Assembly (NCBI GenBank): GCA_025642075.2
Contig: JAODUO010001095.1
Coordinates: forward strand, 1-64,000
Reading direction: 5' to 3'
DNA from: Ridgeia piscesae
Taxonomy: Eukaryota > Annelida > Polychaeta > Sabellida > Siboglinidae
Length of the DNA stretch: 64,000 nucleotides
This document shows, in pieces, positions 25,591 to 40,500 of this stretch. The notes beneath the pieces are model-generated. The model did not search any database. It was given only the letters and a program-made list of their open reading frames with translations, and was not told the DNA's origin. Each line of letters begins with the position of its first letter. Position 1 is the stretch's first letter. The position numbers and the translations under genes are program-made.

Positions 25591-28500
25591 TCTAGTTACT
25601 TTCCAGCACAAAGATAGTTCAAATGGACTATTCTGAACATATTCTGTGAATACCAGAATCCGATTGTCTTATGAGGTCTCACTCTACTGGTCAATAATTT
25701 CAGGACATTATCACCAAGCCAACATTTCTATGCATGCCAATATCAGTGGGTCTTTTGTCATACAACAACTTCACCTAAAACGATCACCAGGTAACATGTA
25801 CTTCTCAGATGTAAATTTCCTCGTAAAAGACACAAAGAATGAGACTTACAGAAGTGAGTCCGGGGTGACAGGAGAGCCAGGGTTTGGGTTCCATGGGTTG
25901 GTTCGTCGCAGTGAGCCAATAACAGGGCTGGTTGGTTTCACAACACCGCATGCCTTCGTGCCAATGGTGCCTGCAGCCAGCATCATGTCATCTCATATAA
26001 CTGTTTTAAGCAGATGGTCTCTTCTTAATATTACACGCATTAGAGGACACATATATCCCATTGGAGTTCAAAATTACTGTCAAACCAGTTTTGTGCCACA
26101 AATGCAACCTTGGAATTTACTTATACCTCATGTAACTCGTTACCTACTGATATGTCCATCAAGTTACTGAATGTCTCTAGTGCTACATGTGTTCACCATT
26201 CAGTTATGATGACTTGATGCAACTTTTGCCCAGCAGTTGGTCATGTGATGGTTAGGTGAGTTAATCAGAAACTAACAATACTAAAAGGTACACAATATAG
26301 ATATGGCTATGTTCTGATATGGCTATGTTCTGGGGATGAAGTATTAAAAACATTTGTTTTTCTTCAGCATTAAATATATTCTACTTCATAAAGTACATTA
26401 CACACTAAGTGAGTAAATTTTTTCAAATTCTTTGATACTTTGTATATGTTAACTTAATGCTGCTGGACTGATGTTGGTTGTGTCACTACAGGTGATTCTG
26501 CTGAGCACTGCCAGCCTTTTAGCATGGCGAGTGACAGTGTGCGTTGGTGTTTCCTGCATTACTTGATATTGCATTTGTGGAATTATATATATTTTTATCA
26601 CTTTAAAGGTAATAATTGTACATACAAATCTGTTGTTGGATGTGCACATGAATTGTGTTTACTTTATGTTTTGTTATTGAGATTATTTTTCATTTATCTG
26701 GAAATAATATACATGAAGTATAACTGGCTAACAAATCAAATATTTATCATTCTAACAGTTAACAAGATAAAACGAAACTTCAGGTTATGTGCAAACAAGG
26801 AAGTTGGCTGTTTTGTAAAGGACGACCACACACTAGGCCACTAGGCCAACCTACATATAAGGGTTATGTGGTCATCTACTGACCTGGGTGTTTAAGTTCA
26901 TTGGACATGAGTGAAACCCTTGGAGAGACAGCGTTGCTTGCAGTTGGCCGTGGGAAGGCGAATGTCTGTCCAAGGTTGCCGACGGTGTCTGTGGTCGATG
27001 TGATGTTGATAGATGCCTTCACACTGCCTCCAGTCACACTGGCAGTAGTCGCCATATCCTCATTCACAATACCACTGTAGCTTGCTCCACTTCCTGCCTC
27101 AGTCACATCTGCCAAGCCACTGGTGCTGCCACCTACTGGATTAGAGGTTGACACTGGTGCCATCTTGCCGAGCTTCTTTGAGAACTGTTCTGTTTGGAGA
27201 GCCAGTTCACTCAAGTCACCTGTGGCAATGCATGCATGATTCAAAGTCAGTCAAGTCACCCCAAGCAGCTCAAAACAATCTAAATCTATACACACTGGCA
27301 TTTTCAATTTAAAAAAATAAGTATATTTCTAATTTTGTTGCCAACCTTTCTCTTATGCAAGAATGAACAATGTTGTTTACAACCAGATGTTAAAAGTAAA
27401 CATTAAACATTGGTCAGCTGCCAAGACCTCTAGCTGCAGTTTTGTGTGTGCCATATTTCCAGATGATTCATTGTCACAATCTTGTTTCAGTCACAATGAC
27501 ACACTATTGTTGACATGATTAGTTATCTGATGGTACAACATGGTTCTGAGTTAAATCACAGTTGAAATGCTTGAGCAATTGCCAAACCATATGGACAAAC
27601 CATTTAGAAAAAAAATGCACATCAACAATGCCATTTGCTATGATGCTAGAACATAATGTAGCTTATTATAAATAAATCGGTTAATTAGAAAGGTAGCAGT
27701 TAAAAAAAATTACTTCAAGTTTTAGAAAATCAGCAAACTACTAAACAAATAATGTAATACTTGTAGATGACACTGTAATGTAATAGTTGTGCAGTGGCAG
27801 AAACATACGTGTAAACAAGCCCCACAACCAGAAGCAACAGATGCACTAAATAAATGCAAAAGAACAAGAAAAATGAGCCAATTGGCCCTGATGTCCTTTG
27901 GACTATGTTGTGATTTTGGTGAATCACAGTCGAATTACAACATGTACAAAAGCAAATATTACTGGTTTAAAAAATTACTATTGTGACCATAAATAAATGC
28001 ATTGTGGGTGGTGGCACCGAGATGTCTTCAGAAATGCTGATCAAACAAAGATTTCTTATGTGGCATTACAACAGGAAATGCCTGTGCAAAATCAGAAAAC
28101 TTATTATTCTGTTAAGCTCAATATGCAATAAAAGACTGCACTGGCTATCTGTGGATAGCAAACATTTGTTAAGTGTCACAGATCCATTGAACTTGTGAAC
28201 TTCGCAAAACAAAAATAATTTGTACGTGTTTTGAACATGTTATCAACAACATTATTTACTGTTAGTAATTATATTCTTAGTTACGACAATTATTCAAGTA
28301 ATAACATACATTTCAGCTACCGGTAGTTTACTCTATTAACATTCAGGTTACCCTCTACAATGAACACCCGAGTCCTAAAATGGAAACTGCTGGCAACCTT
28401 TCAGTGTAACATGGATCTAATATGTTGTTGAATTAAGGATCAGGTAGCTAGCCATAGGGTCAGCCAATATGCAAGTCCTGGAATATATAAGTCTGCGAAT

Positions 28501-31500
28501 ACACAAGTCATGCTAGGCAGGATCCAGCAAATGTGAACATTACCTCTTTAATCAAAGATGTGTATGCAAACTTAGAGAAAACGTTAGTTCACAAGTTTTG
28601 AGAAAAAAAAGCAAACTGAACATGTACCAATTTTGAGCATATGAAGGCCCTAGGGTACCTTAAAAATGATCCAATTAAATATAAATTTTTCATGCAGTGA
28701 CATCCCAAATTTGAAAAATAGACCCCAAACAATTTGTGACATATGGGGGCTAACAACGGACGGCAGGCAGTTGGATTACATCCTCATACTCTGCTGCTTA
28801 GGCCGATTTCTCAGTGGTTGTAGATACTTTGCAGGAGAGTTAGTGAGAAAATCTTTATTTTGTTTAATGTGAACAATGGGAATATCTGTCATTTTTGGAG
28901 GCCTGATATCTTGTGGATGGTGACACCATAACATGGAATATCAATACAAAATTAGAGAAAACATTACTAACAGTTTTTGAGAAACAAAACTCAACCCATA
29001 AGAATAGCATAAGACAACCAGATGGTGTCCGTCCAGTAATTGCAACACATTTGCAACCAATCCCCTAAAATGTCAATGTCATGTGATAAGTGCAGTGTGT
29101 GCTGTCTTCCGTCACACAGACCTTTCTTGCCTGCTGTTTCTGAGCTTCTGTCCTGTTGCTTGTCAGCGGGTAGCAATTACACAAGACAGCAGAGCTGCCA
29201 GGTTGATTGGGGAAAATGTAGGAGACCTAGTTCCCCAAAATAACACGACGGAACACAACTAGTGTTTCTGGCATAGGATAGCACAAGACAGCCAACATTG
29301 GACACCGCATGCTGAGACCTTCACCCAACCATTGGACCCTATGGCTTCAGTGGCATCCTGCATGTTTCTGAGGTCTACTAAACACACCTGTCTTGTTCTG
29401 AGAAAATTTGCAGTACTTATTATTACTATTATACTTTGTTAAAAACAATATACACACAAGACTATGCTACAAATTTACATTATGAAAATTAATGAGCTTC
29501 TGTTACTCAGTCAATATCATAATCAACCAGGTGAAATTTGTGAAAAAGTGCACACAAAATTAATAGTTGATCGGTAGGGCCTCAATTGTTTTGCAGAAGG
29601 CATGATTTATAACAACCATTGTGGCATGCATACAGCCAGGTAATCTAGCATAGAACTGCTGACAGATCCATGCGTGACAGTTACATCGAGGACTCTTCAT
29701 GAAGCCTTTACAAAGTGGCACATAAAGGGTCAACTGAAACAATTGTGCTGGCTGATTATTGTGCACTCCATTATAAGAGTATATCACTTCATTCAAGAAT
29801 CAAGATGCAGCAAACTGCTCAGCAGTGCAATGTCAATTCCACCTTAATCAAATAAAACGATTAGCCTACAGCAGCCTAGTTTCATTAAATCAAATGTTGA
29901 GACTTTCATGTCTTTTTATATTACCATTTTAAAAGACCTACAAATTCATAATTTAAGACTTTTTAAGACATGATACACACACTAAAATTATCAAATTATT
30001 ATGATTTAATTTATCATGTGAACATATTGTGTAAAATAGATTTATTTATACACATTGATTTTTTTACTTATAAATGTATTCACTAAATCAAGAATTCACT
30101 AAACTGTCAATTTATTCACATACACCAAAAAATAAAAATAAGATAACTTAATGTCTCATGAAAATACTTATAATGTAAATGTATTCACTTAAAGCCAACC
30201 TGGTGGCTTTTGCTGTGGTGGTATTTACAGCAGCAGGCCACAGAACCAGTGGGTGGGTTTACTTTGTGAGACCATCCAGGAAAATACCCAGTAGTAAAGC
30301 AGTGAAGCAAATGCATGAAGCAGACACATGCGGACACATGCAAGTGAGCGCATGCAGGAGGAAGGAAGTGAGAAGTTGTCTGACCGGGCTGGGGAGTGGG
30401 AGAGGGAGAGTCCCACAGTGGTGGCGGAGAGTCCGAGCTGTGTTGATCATCAACGGCTACATCGGGCCATGGTGCCGGTTGCCAGGGCAACGTGCCTACA
30501 TAAGGACAACAGGTGCAAGACTAAGCCGGCTATTACCTGGTCAGTGCAACAATGGTGCTGCAGCACTGCAGGAACTGGCACCAATGCACCATCTCCAGGT
30601 GAATACTGAGACTTGCAGAGACTGTTTAGGATTCATACAACCATGCACTACACACAGCCATGCCACGTACGCTTGCTTACACTACATCAAGTAGCTGTAC
30701 TAACATCAGCATTTATCTTTGATGTCACTTTAACAATTTACAACAAATAAAAACATTTCGCTTAAAAAAATTCAGCATAGCTAAAATATAATACGAAAAC
30801 ATACTCTGGGAAGTTCTGTAAATAACTGCTTCAATTGAGTTTTGATATGACAAGAGATCCAAGAATGTTTTTAGCAAATATTAAATTTCTTACTTCCAAA
30901 ACTAATAATGCATTGTTGTTTAAATGTTGTTATCATGTGGACCACTAACTTTTGAAGAAGATTGTCAACTTATAAAGTTGAAGATCTTGCTACCACGTTT
31001 ACAGATCACATGTAGAACATTACCAACACCTTTGAATTCAAACTTGTAAATACTCATGGTATATGTGTACATAACTACATATACAATACTTGAGCATATG
31101 GAAGACACGTCTGTGTCTCTGCACTTTTGGGTGCTCAGATATGATAGACATCAGCTGTAAGAAATATGATTCATGCAGGAAAACAAAGCAACATTGACAG
31201 ATACATTAACTGTCTGACTCTTCTGTCTAGAAACAGTAGTTAACGTCACATGCAAACACGCACACATGACACACACACGCAGCATGCAGTGAGCACACAC
31301 TGACTATGCACGTACTTTTGGCGACAGCAAGTGGAGCGACCTTGACCTTCTTGGCTTTGATCTGTTTGCGGAGGGCAGCATCGGCAAGAAGGGACGCTGA
31401 CGACACGGCATCCTTGTTCTGTTCGTCTCTCGCTGCAGCTGCTGCAGCCTCCACCTCCAACTTGGTCGTGTACGGCAGTTCCAGGGTGCTGCAACATGAG

Positions 31501-34500
31501 GTCAGGGGTGAGGGGACAGCAGATGGATCGAGATATTGGCACACAGATAACCAAAACAATGGAGGGGAGGACCACATTTCACCATACATAAATGAGCTCT
31601 TAATCAGTGTCATACATATTTGTATGAAATGATAGCCAGAAGAAACTAAGGCCACGGTCCCAAAAACTAAATTTATGTACCAGAAACAAACATTATCAGT
31701 TTCCATTGAATCATGCTACTGAATAAATTTATGTGAAAGCATGGCATGAATAGCTAGATGAAATATATGCCACAATTCTCACGTTGTACCAGTGTCATTG
31801 TTATAGGTAGATTTCACAGTTACACTTCAGCAGAGCAACTAAAACCAGCCTGACCTTGGCCTTAAGATATTTCCTCCAAATGCATTCTTTGGGTCAATTT
31901 TTATCTTCTTGTGTGCCTTTGACTTGGAGGTGATGATGAACTCCTCCTCGTTGGCGGCTGCCCCAGGAACCTCCTCCGTGGTCAACTTCTTTTCTTTCTT
32001 GTTGCGTTTCTTAAGTTTCTGGGTCTTTGTTGGTTGTGGCTGGTCTGGGGTCGTATCTCGTACAGTGAAGTTCTGTCAAAATGATGTCAATATTCATTCG
32101 TAAACCAACAGATGCACTAGATGATACCGAGGATACCTTAAACAATGGGACCTCAGTATTAAGGTCGCCCAGTGCCAGTGGTGACCTACATAATGAGGTG
32201 ACTGTATTACCAGCATTAAATTTCCTAGAATTTATTGTATATGGAAATAATTTTGAACCACTCTAGGATGACCTTAATTGTGAAGTGGCTGAATATCAAG
32301 TGAGGTTTGATTGAGCAACATAAATAATTATGCATTTTCAAATGCATCTATACAAAATGCATATTTAAAATAGTGACATGAATATGAAATTTATAAAGGC
32401 ATCCTAATGTTTACAGGAAAGCATACTATGATACAGAAACAATCTGCACCTTGTCGTCGGGATCAACTCCTGATGATTCAGTAGTAGTGGAAGATGTTTC
32501 CTCTTTCTCCAATTCAAGCAAACGTTCCCGCCGCTTGCGTTCATCATGCTTCTTCGCCGAGTGTTTCTTCTTCGCTGCTGCAATGTCAAAGTGAGGCTCA
32601 TTTAATAGTAGTAATGTAACATGTCATACAATGGCTTGCTGATAGGTGTTTAAAAGAACACTGGTTATGTGGTTAGAATATACAGTCAAAATAGTCATAT
32701 GTACACTATGCAAAGTAATCAAAATAATGGTGATATCCTTTAACACTTAAGACCTTGAATGGTTGCCAGTGGCTGGATATTTCCATGAGTGCCCACAAAC
32801 TCTGATAATGCATTAAATATTTTAGGTAATTTCAGCCATATGCTGCTCATATTACAGGCAATGACTCCCCTACATCCCCAGCCTTGACGGAGACAACTGG
32901 CCATAGGTACAGTACAGTATAGGCCTAGCGTAATGACACTAGGCTTGACATTTCTCTACTGTGGAGTTATATTAGCATGTAGATATATACCATAGAACTC
33001 AGGTTTCTGAGGATAATGGTGCCAAAGAAATATTTTTATTTTGTTATTTTAAATAGAAACTACAAACTGTTGCAGAGATATTGTGAGAACCCACCCTCAC
33101 CATCTCTAGTCTTGTCTTCAAAGTCATCAACCACATTCATGAATGTCAGTTCGGTTAAGGTGCTGGGAACCTCAATCTCTTGGGGATTGTCAGCCTTCTT
33201 CAGCGTAGCCAGTGATGCCAGCAATCTTGCCTTCTCACTTGCTGACAATCTACTCTGGCCACTTGACTTGATCTCCTGCTCATTAAGTTTGCGTTTATTT
33301 ATGTTATTGTTGTTAACGATTCGCTGTTGCTGCTGCTGTTGCTGTTGATGCTGGATGGATGACTTGTCTAACTGGTCTGCTATGAGATCATCCTTTTTAG
33401 CCACTGCTGGTTTGCTAGTGGCTGCTGCCTTTGGTGGCTGCTTCTTGCTGCCTGTGAACTGGAAGAGACGTGGGATCTTGTCAGCGAATGACAGAGATGC
33501 TGTCATTGATGGTTCTTTGCTAGATGTAGCTGGTGTTTTTGTGTCATCTGATGGCTTTGTTGCTGTTGCTGCCATTGATTTCAAGTTGTTCCCCGAGTTG
33601 CTGCTTTTAATATCTGGCCGTGTGTTCCTCTGACTGCCATCAGTCACTGAAGGTGACTTCCTGGATGACAGAGACGAAGGCAGTGCAGTAAGAAATGACG
33701 TCCACAACTTCTTTTTCGGCACCATCACCGTGATGCTGTCAGTTGGTGGACTGATGTGTCCGTTGTCCATCTCAGTCATGGTCTGTCGCATGGCCGCCTT
33801 GTTGTTGCTCACCTCTGTTGTTCGCACACCTGCAATTGTCTTCAGGTCGAATATTTTTGATTTATCAAAGCCCTGTGGGCTGCTGCCTATGCCCAGTTGT
33901 TTGAGGTGCCGCTTAACGATGTCTGCCGCTATGATACGGTCAGCATCAAAGTAGGCAGCAACAAGAACTCCAAACAACAGGATCACCATGGCACACACAG
34001 TGCTGTAATAGATGAGTGGTTCCCATGTGGGCCGCGGCAATGCAGAAGTACATTTACTGAGCATGTGCACAGGAACACTTGCTTGCAAGGTGAAATTCAT
34101 CACTGGTCCAAGGCTAGTAGACATTTTGAGCATACGTACAACGCGAGACATCGTGAAGTCTGGTGTGAAGCTGAAATAAGAAAGAAACCATCTTTGCCAA
34201 TGATACATCACATCAAAGCTGCTAACGATCATCACATCAAAGCAGTGTCATCAATTAATCAAACACACTGCAGTATCTAAAATGTCATTAAAAAACATAA
34301 AACTGCCAACACTCTTTTTTACCATATTTCAAGACTGCACATTAAACAAATTCCCATGGTGCCTTCTTATGTTCTGTTAATTTTTTTAAAGATCCAAGAT
34401 TACTAATTACTTTAAAATGCATCTAACTACATTATTCAATACTGACGATAAATAGTCCTAAGTAAAACATTTACTAACAGTTATTTTTTAATATAAGAGA

Positions 34501-37500
34501 AATATCACTATGTGCATGATACAACTTACGCAATGTCAATTTTCTTGCTAGAATTAGGGGCGAGCTCAAAACCATGACACTCCAGTACTTTGAAGCCATA
34601 ACCTTCGCATGGAGAATCATTGATGCTGAAGCCATGCACATAGAATGGTAGTTGGCCAACATTGCGTGCTGTGAATGTCCCTCGTACGGTAAAGTTGGGG
34701 GGAATGCTTTTACTGTGTCTCTTTTCTGCAATGAAAGTAAAACATTATTATAATAGTTGACAATACACTTATAATATTTTCCACACCTGGACCACTGCTA
34801 TGACTTATTGTCATTTCATTGTACAAAATATACATAATTCAACTGCATCAAACTCTCTTATTTGAGCTTTCTGGACTTTCTTTTATCTTTATAAAATACT
34901 TCCATCACTTTCACTTCACATATTCTAGCATCACACACACATACCTGCCTATAGACAGTAGTAGATATATGTGAAGAAATAGTCTTCACGCAGTAAATGA
35001 AGCACAGCTGAATTGCTTCCCACTGAAATCAAACTGGTACTGGAATGAACAAATTTGCCTGTGGTGAAGTGTAAGACTTATAACAGTCCTGCAGGCTCGA
35101 CCAGTCACTACATAGCAAGTTAAGAACACCTATATCATTATCAATAGTTTATGTGGCGTGGTCTAACGAATTGAGTCGTATGTCAGGTTCTCTAACATAC
35201 GACTCATTTCATAAGAACACGTCACATATTGTCATAACTAATTATGAACAGACAGTAGACATCCTAAAACCATAACAGACTATAGTTCATGCATCTGTTA
35301 AAGAAAACCCATTTATATTTTCAAACATGTAAACAGTCAGATGACTGTGCAAATGAGAAAGTGCTCTACTTACTATCGCAGTACTTGAGGTGTTTTTCTG
35401 TCATGTCAAAGAGCAGAGGGGACATAGAGCTCGCCTTACGGTTGCCAAAGCGTAGTTCTCCACACCCACCCTGCCCTTGTATCACCACTGTCTCCACAAT
35501 TGTCAAGTTGTTCCTGAAAGATGACACATGGTCAGCTACTTGCTCTTGTTCAGTGGACACAATCAACTCACCATGATTCCCATCTTTAACATGTCCTCTT
35601 ATGAAACGAATCCTTAAAAAACTGCCGAATCTGCTAGTAGATAATGATGTAACGAATAAAGTTTTTTATATATATAATCAATCGGGCCTCCTTTTAACGT
35701 GGTAGCCAGGGTCCACCAAATGCAACTGTGTTATAAAGGGGTGCCACCACCATTAAAACAACACAAAACCAACTGAAGCCAATGTGCTGATCGCGTGGTC
35801 TGTGTGCGGTTCATAAAACTTGATTAGGATTGCCAGCTAACATCAATGTGTATACGTTAAAAAGTTACACACTGTTGAATGTTGAACTCAGTAAAACTCA
35901 TGAATGGTGTACAATTTTGAAATAAATAAAAAACCAACACGCCACATCTAAACTAATAACCCTGGCCTCAGCAACCGAAACATACAAATGAACTGACACA
36001 CTTTTAATTAAAACCCACTATAATTAAGCTCACTGTTGGTTTGACTGTCTTTCAATCAATCCCAAAATACAAACAAAGAAAGCACATTTACTGTGCCAAA
36101 CTATATTGTAAATTCATGCAGTTTGTACATGGTTGAAGATTTTATATTTTGGTTCACAAAGTGTTTATAGCAGGACTAAGGCATACTGAAAATATAACTT
36201 TTGCTATGCACTGTTAACATGCCATTTCAGCTTAGTATTCCATTGCTCTTTCCCCCTGACTTGTAGGCAATTTAACTGCAATTCATTGAAGCTATGGTGG
36301 ACTGGCCGGAGAGAAACATGATTGATGTAGGTACAAAATAAGCAAGCATACATATTAAGTTTTGGAAATGCCAATGTGGGAGATTTATACGTAAATTGGA
36401 GGGTCTCGGGAAAACGGGGTTTATACATTTTATATTATATGTAATAAAACTGGGAAGCTCCTGCAAATGTTTTCACTTTACGTTTCATTGAAAATGTGGG
36501 AGATTTGTTCTCCCACATGGGAGACTTGATGTAATTGCAGGAGTCGCCTGCCAAATGTGGGAGACTTAACATGTATGCAAACAATCACAACATATTTCCT
36601 GTACCTAAAATATATTCAACAAAATCAAAGCAATTGGTCACATTTTAAACACATGCTTGAGAGATCATAATGCAAACCAAGCGCTAGTTACACAATAGAT
36701 AGGTGCGAAAAACGATCGGATTGCTGATGTGAGGCCGACGGCAGAGCCAAAGTCATAGAGGCATAACAAACAACAAACTCAACAACACAATTGTATTTCT
36801 CAACTAGCATTACCATATGTTTAGCAACACTTCTATTATTGGACATAAAAACATACAACCACTCAGTAATCATACAGTAGCCGAGTGAAAAAAAACATGC
36901 ATTTTGTTTTGATAGCATCTGTACAGTTGTCTCTTCATGATTATTTGATATTATGCAAATAGTATCAATGAATAGCGATAAATGGTATATTTGCCAACAA
37001 AATGATAGCTCAACCATATTTTTAGGATAAGTCTGGACTAAGTTTTTAAAGAACCATTACAAACAACCACAAATAATCTCTAGTACAAACAGAAACAGTT
37101 AACAAAATAAAACACTCACCGAATAATTATAAGCGATGAATGAAATAGGTCATCCTTAGGCCGAAAGCCAACACGAACGTGAATCTTAGCACCGCCATCT
37201 AGTATCATCGACAAGCTGTGTCGATGCGGTGTCACACCCAATGTATTCTCTATGCTCTTCCGAGATTTCACTCCCGTACCGGACATCTGCAAGTGAGTGG
37301 TGCCTGCTTACATTCAGAAGCTTAGGCAGTTTGAAAACACAACATGCTGTACACAATGCATCTTTATAAGTTCACAAAAACATTGATACCAGAAATATTT
37401 TTGACAACTATCCTTTCAAATTATGATGTTTCTAGTGAGAGAAAACATAATAGATGGCATGTGTTACATATATACGTCCAAGCATTATTTGTATTAGACA

Positions 37501-40500
37501 TATCTGACTTATATAGTACACAAAATAAATTAAGTATTCAATGTCAAATCTGGAACAATATTGGTAAAAATATAATTAGCAGAAGGATGCAAATGCCTAA
37601 ACATAATGAACAACATGAAGAACAGTATTTATGAAGCATGAATCATGTACTAATCATTCGTGGTGTTCTCACCTGAAGGTCACCAAGGTCAGGAAGCACA
37701 AAGATATCTTGTTCATTGGTCTCACTGTCTTCTGCTAACTCATACGATATACTGCAGCAAAAGGTTACATCAATAACTTAGTGAACAAGAGAAACACAAC
37801 TTATGGTTTGGTCATATGCAGATAAACAATTTCTCTTCTTCTCTCAATCCAAATCATGTCTCCACTGCCATCGCCTTTTTATTCCCTCTTTCTATGTCAG
37901 TCTGCGTCTTGTCTTCTTGTTTTGTCGGTATACTGGCCAACACTCCTGGTGGAGTGAAACGGTCAGGCGTCTGCCCAATTATTGTCTTTCTTGTTCTCCC
38001 TCTCCCTTGTTCTGTCTAAGCACATACAAGTACCTCTCTCATGACCACTCTAACACCACTCTCTACGTCACAACTCCCCCACTCTTAACAGTATTTTATG
38101 CCAACTCAGTTTTTCTATTCATACACACAGGATATATGACAGACTGACTGACGTACATTCATCCATAAACCAATCATTTATGTATCAACACTCAATAAGA
38201 AAACTGACACAATGTCAACTCCAACACAAATACCAATTCAACAGACCAAGGTGAAAGGGTATCTTACCTTGACCCTACCAGGTCAAGTAGCATCTGTGGA
38301 TTGGGGTAGAGAGATAGGGGCAGTACCTGCACTATGACAGGTACATCCCCCGGATTCTCAACTACAAACTCGGAAAACTGCAAAGAAAACAAACTGTGAG
38401 AAAAGAGCAAGGACTTGGGTTTAGTTTATGATCTTGTAATATAATGCGTCCTGTCATACATATATGTGACCCATCTTAATGAAATCACTTGGATGTCAGC
38501 AAACCTGATTTTCAATAAACGTTGTTTTGTGAAAAACTACGAATCCTTTTTGAGATTTTCCAGGAATATAATTCCTTAGTGTTCATTTCATCAGTTGTCA
38601 CCTTTGCTATTTTCGATTTAAGTATGCTTAAGGTGTTTTGGTGTCATTTTACAAGAGTTGTGCAATACGTTAAGCTTGATTTTCATGGAACAAAGCAGAA
38701 AAAGCAGGTGGTCTTTGGCACTAATTGTGCGACTATTCCTTCTTAGCAGGGCATCACAACAAAGCTTGGCATATCATCATTCCGTATATGGACAATTGTT
38801 ATTAATAAATGCAAACTGTGACCCACATAAGGCCTGTTTTTACCAGACGGGTAAATAATCTTGGACCCAACTTAGCAATGGCAGCCGGATCACTCGCTAC
38901 TACCCAGATAAACATCCCTGATTGGTGGAGTGAGATTATGTAAATAATGTGTACGTGTGCAGGCACACAGCTCGTTGCATTTCTGCAAGATATTCTTGAA
39001 TCTAAGTAAAGACTGACCCGTACAATGACATAGCTTCAAGAGAGCACAGCCGAGGAAACTGTCCCTATTAAGAAACCTCAATTAGCTGGAAACTGGGCCC
39101 CGCCAGAGACTGCCACTGTTGGCAGATTATCTGGTGGAGAGGAACAACAATGAGAAACTACAGCTGTAGGATGGGTAGGAAATGAGAGAGGCCAGCATCA
39201 CAGCACATGACCAGCAGACTGTCAGTGTCACTGCAATGTGCTGGCGAGGATGTGACCGATCTAGAAGTAACGCTATTTATCTGGACACCCGTCACTAATC
39301 TCTTTATTATAGCTAAGTCATTCTTTAATATTAACCTTTTCAAATATAACTGTCTGCTATGATCTTCACTATGGAGGACTTGAACTTTCAGCATGTTTCC
39401 ATAAATGTCACAAGGATGTTGTTATGTTCGAGTGATCTAATTATAAGCCAGATATGTCCATATTATCCAAGTTATAATAGTGTGTGTTTCAGGTTTGGAC
39501 TGTTCTTAGTAATGGTGGTAATTACACAAGGCATTAATTCTTGTTTTCATATTAACAGTGTCCTAAGAATGCCACTGTCTTTGTGTAGTCCTAATTTCAT
39601 CCAGATATGCCCATGGTAACTAAGATAGTTTTCATGGAATATAACAAATGTTTTGCTTAACCTTTGAAGGCAGTTTTCTCAGTTTGAAGGTTTCTACCCC
39701 ATATATGTCTGCCAAGCTGTAACTTCATTTATAGTTGATATATCTTCTTACATGCTACATCATGTGAAAGTGAAGACTTTCCAATGGTAGTAATAACTAA
39801 ATATTGAAAATTCTGACAAACGACACTTTTGTTTAAGATGGGTCACACATACATGATTCTGCAAGCAATGACATGACATGACATGACCAGATATTTTTAT
39901 ATTGACATGGCTTTTAAGCAGATCAATCAGCTCAAAATCAGCATATCATCTAAATAGCTTCAATGCAGTATAACTAAATGTTGGTGTGAACACTGCCCTT
40001 CATTGCCAAAGTAATACAGTGAGTAAAAAGGAAGCTATGAAATTGTTCTACGAGTCTGTTCTACCACAAATGTACCTGCGTTAGATTCAGTGCACTGACT
40101 TTTGAACGACAAGTTTACTGGTTTTGACTGCAACCAAGAGCATTATTGGAAAAAAGCCACTACGATACCGACCCAGACACACACCCATATGATTAGTACT
40201 TACAGAAGTATTTCCAATCTGCGTGAGTGGAAACTTAATCTTACTACTCCTGCTGATGGATGGCCAGTGAAGATGTGTTTGAGCTGAGAATAAAAAACCT
40301 CGCACTTCGTTTGTGTCCAGTTGAATAGTCATGTTGATACTGTTTCAAACAGAGACATCATCACAATTTATTTCTCAAATTAATTACATATTTCTTAATA
40401 AACTGATTATCTGTAAGGCTCTTGGCGATTCCTACTTGCTTACAACTCTGGGGATAGGATATGCTCTTTTAATATCACAAACGTTTCATGGGGATATTTA

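Noticed and set aside
25646..26170. 174-codon plus-strand frame
   Set aside because: It runs antisense across TMEM131 exon 28 and has no splice or family support.
30179..30694. 171-codon plus-strand frame
   Set aside because: It is antisense to TMEM131 exon 26, whose minus-strand frame carries a conserved motif and fits both neighbouring phases.
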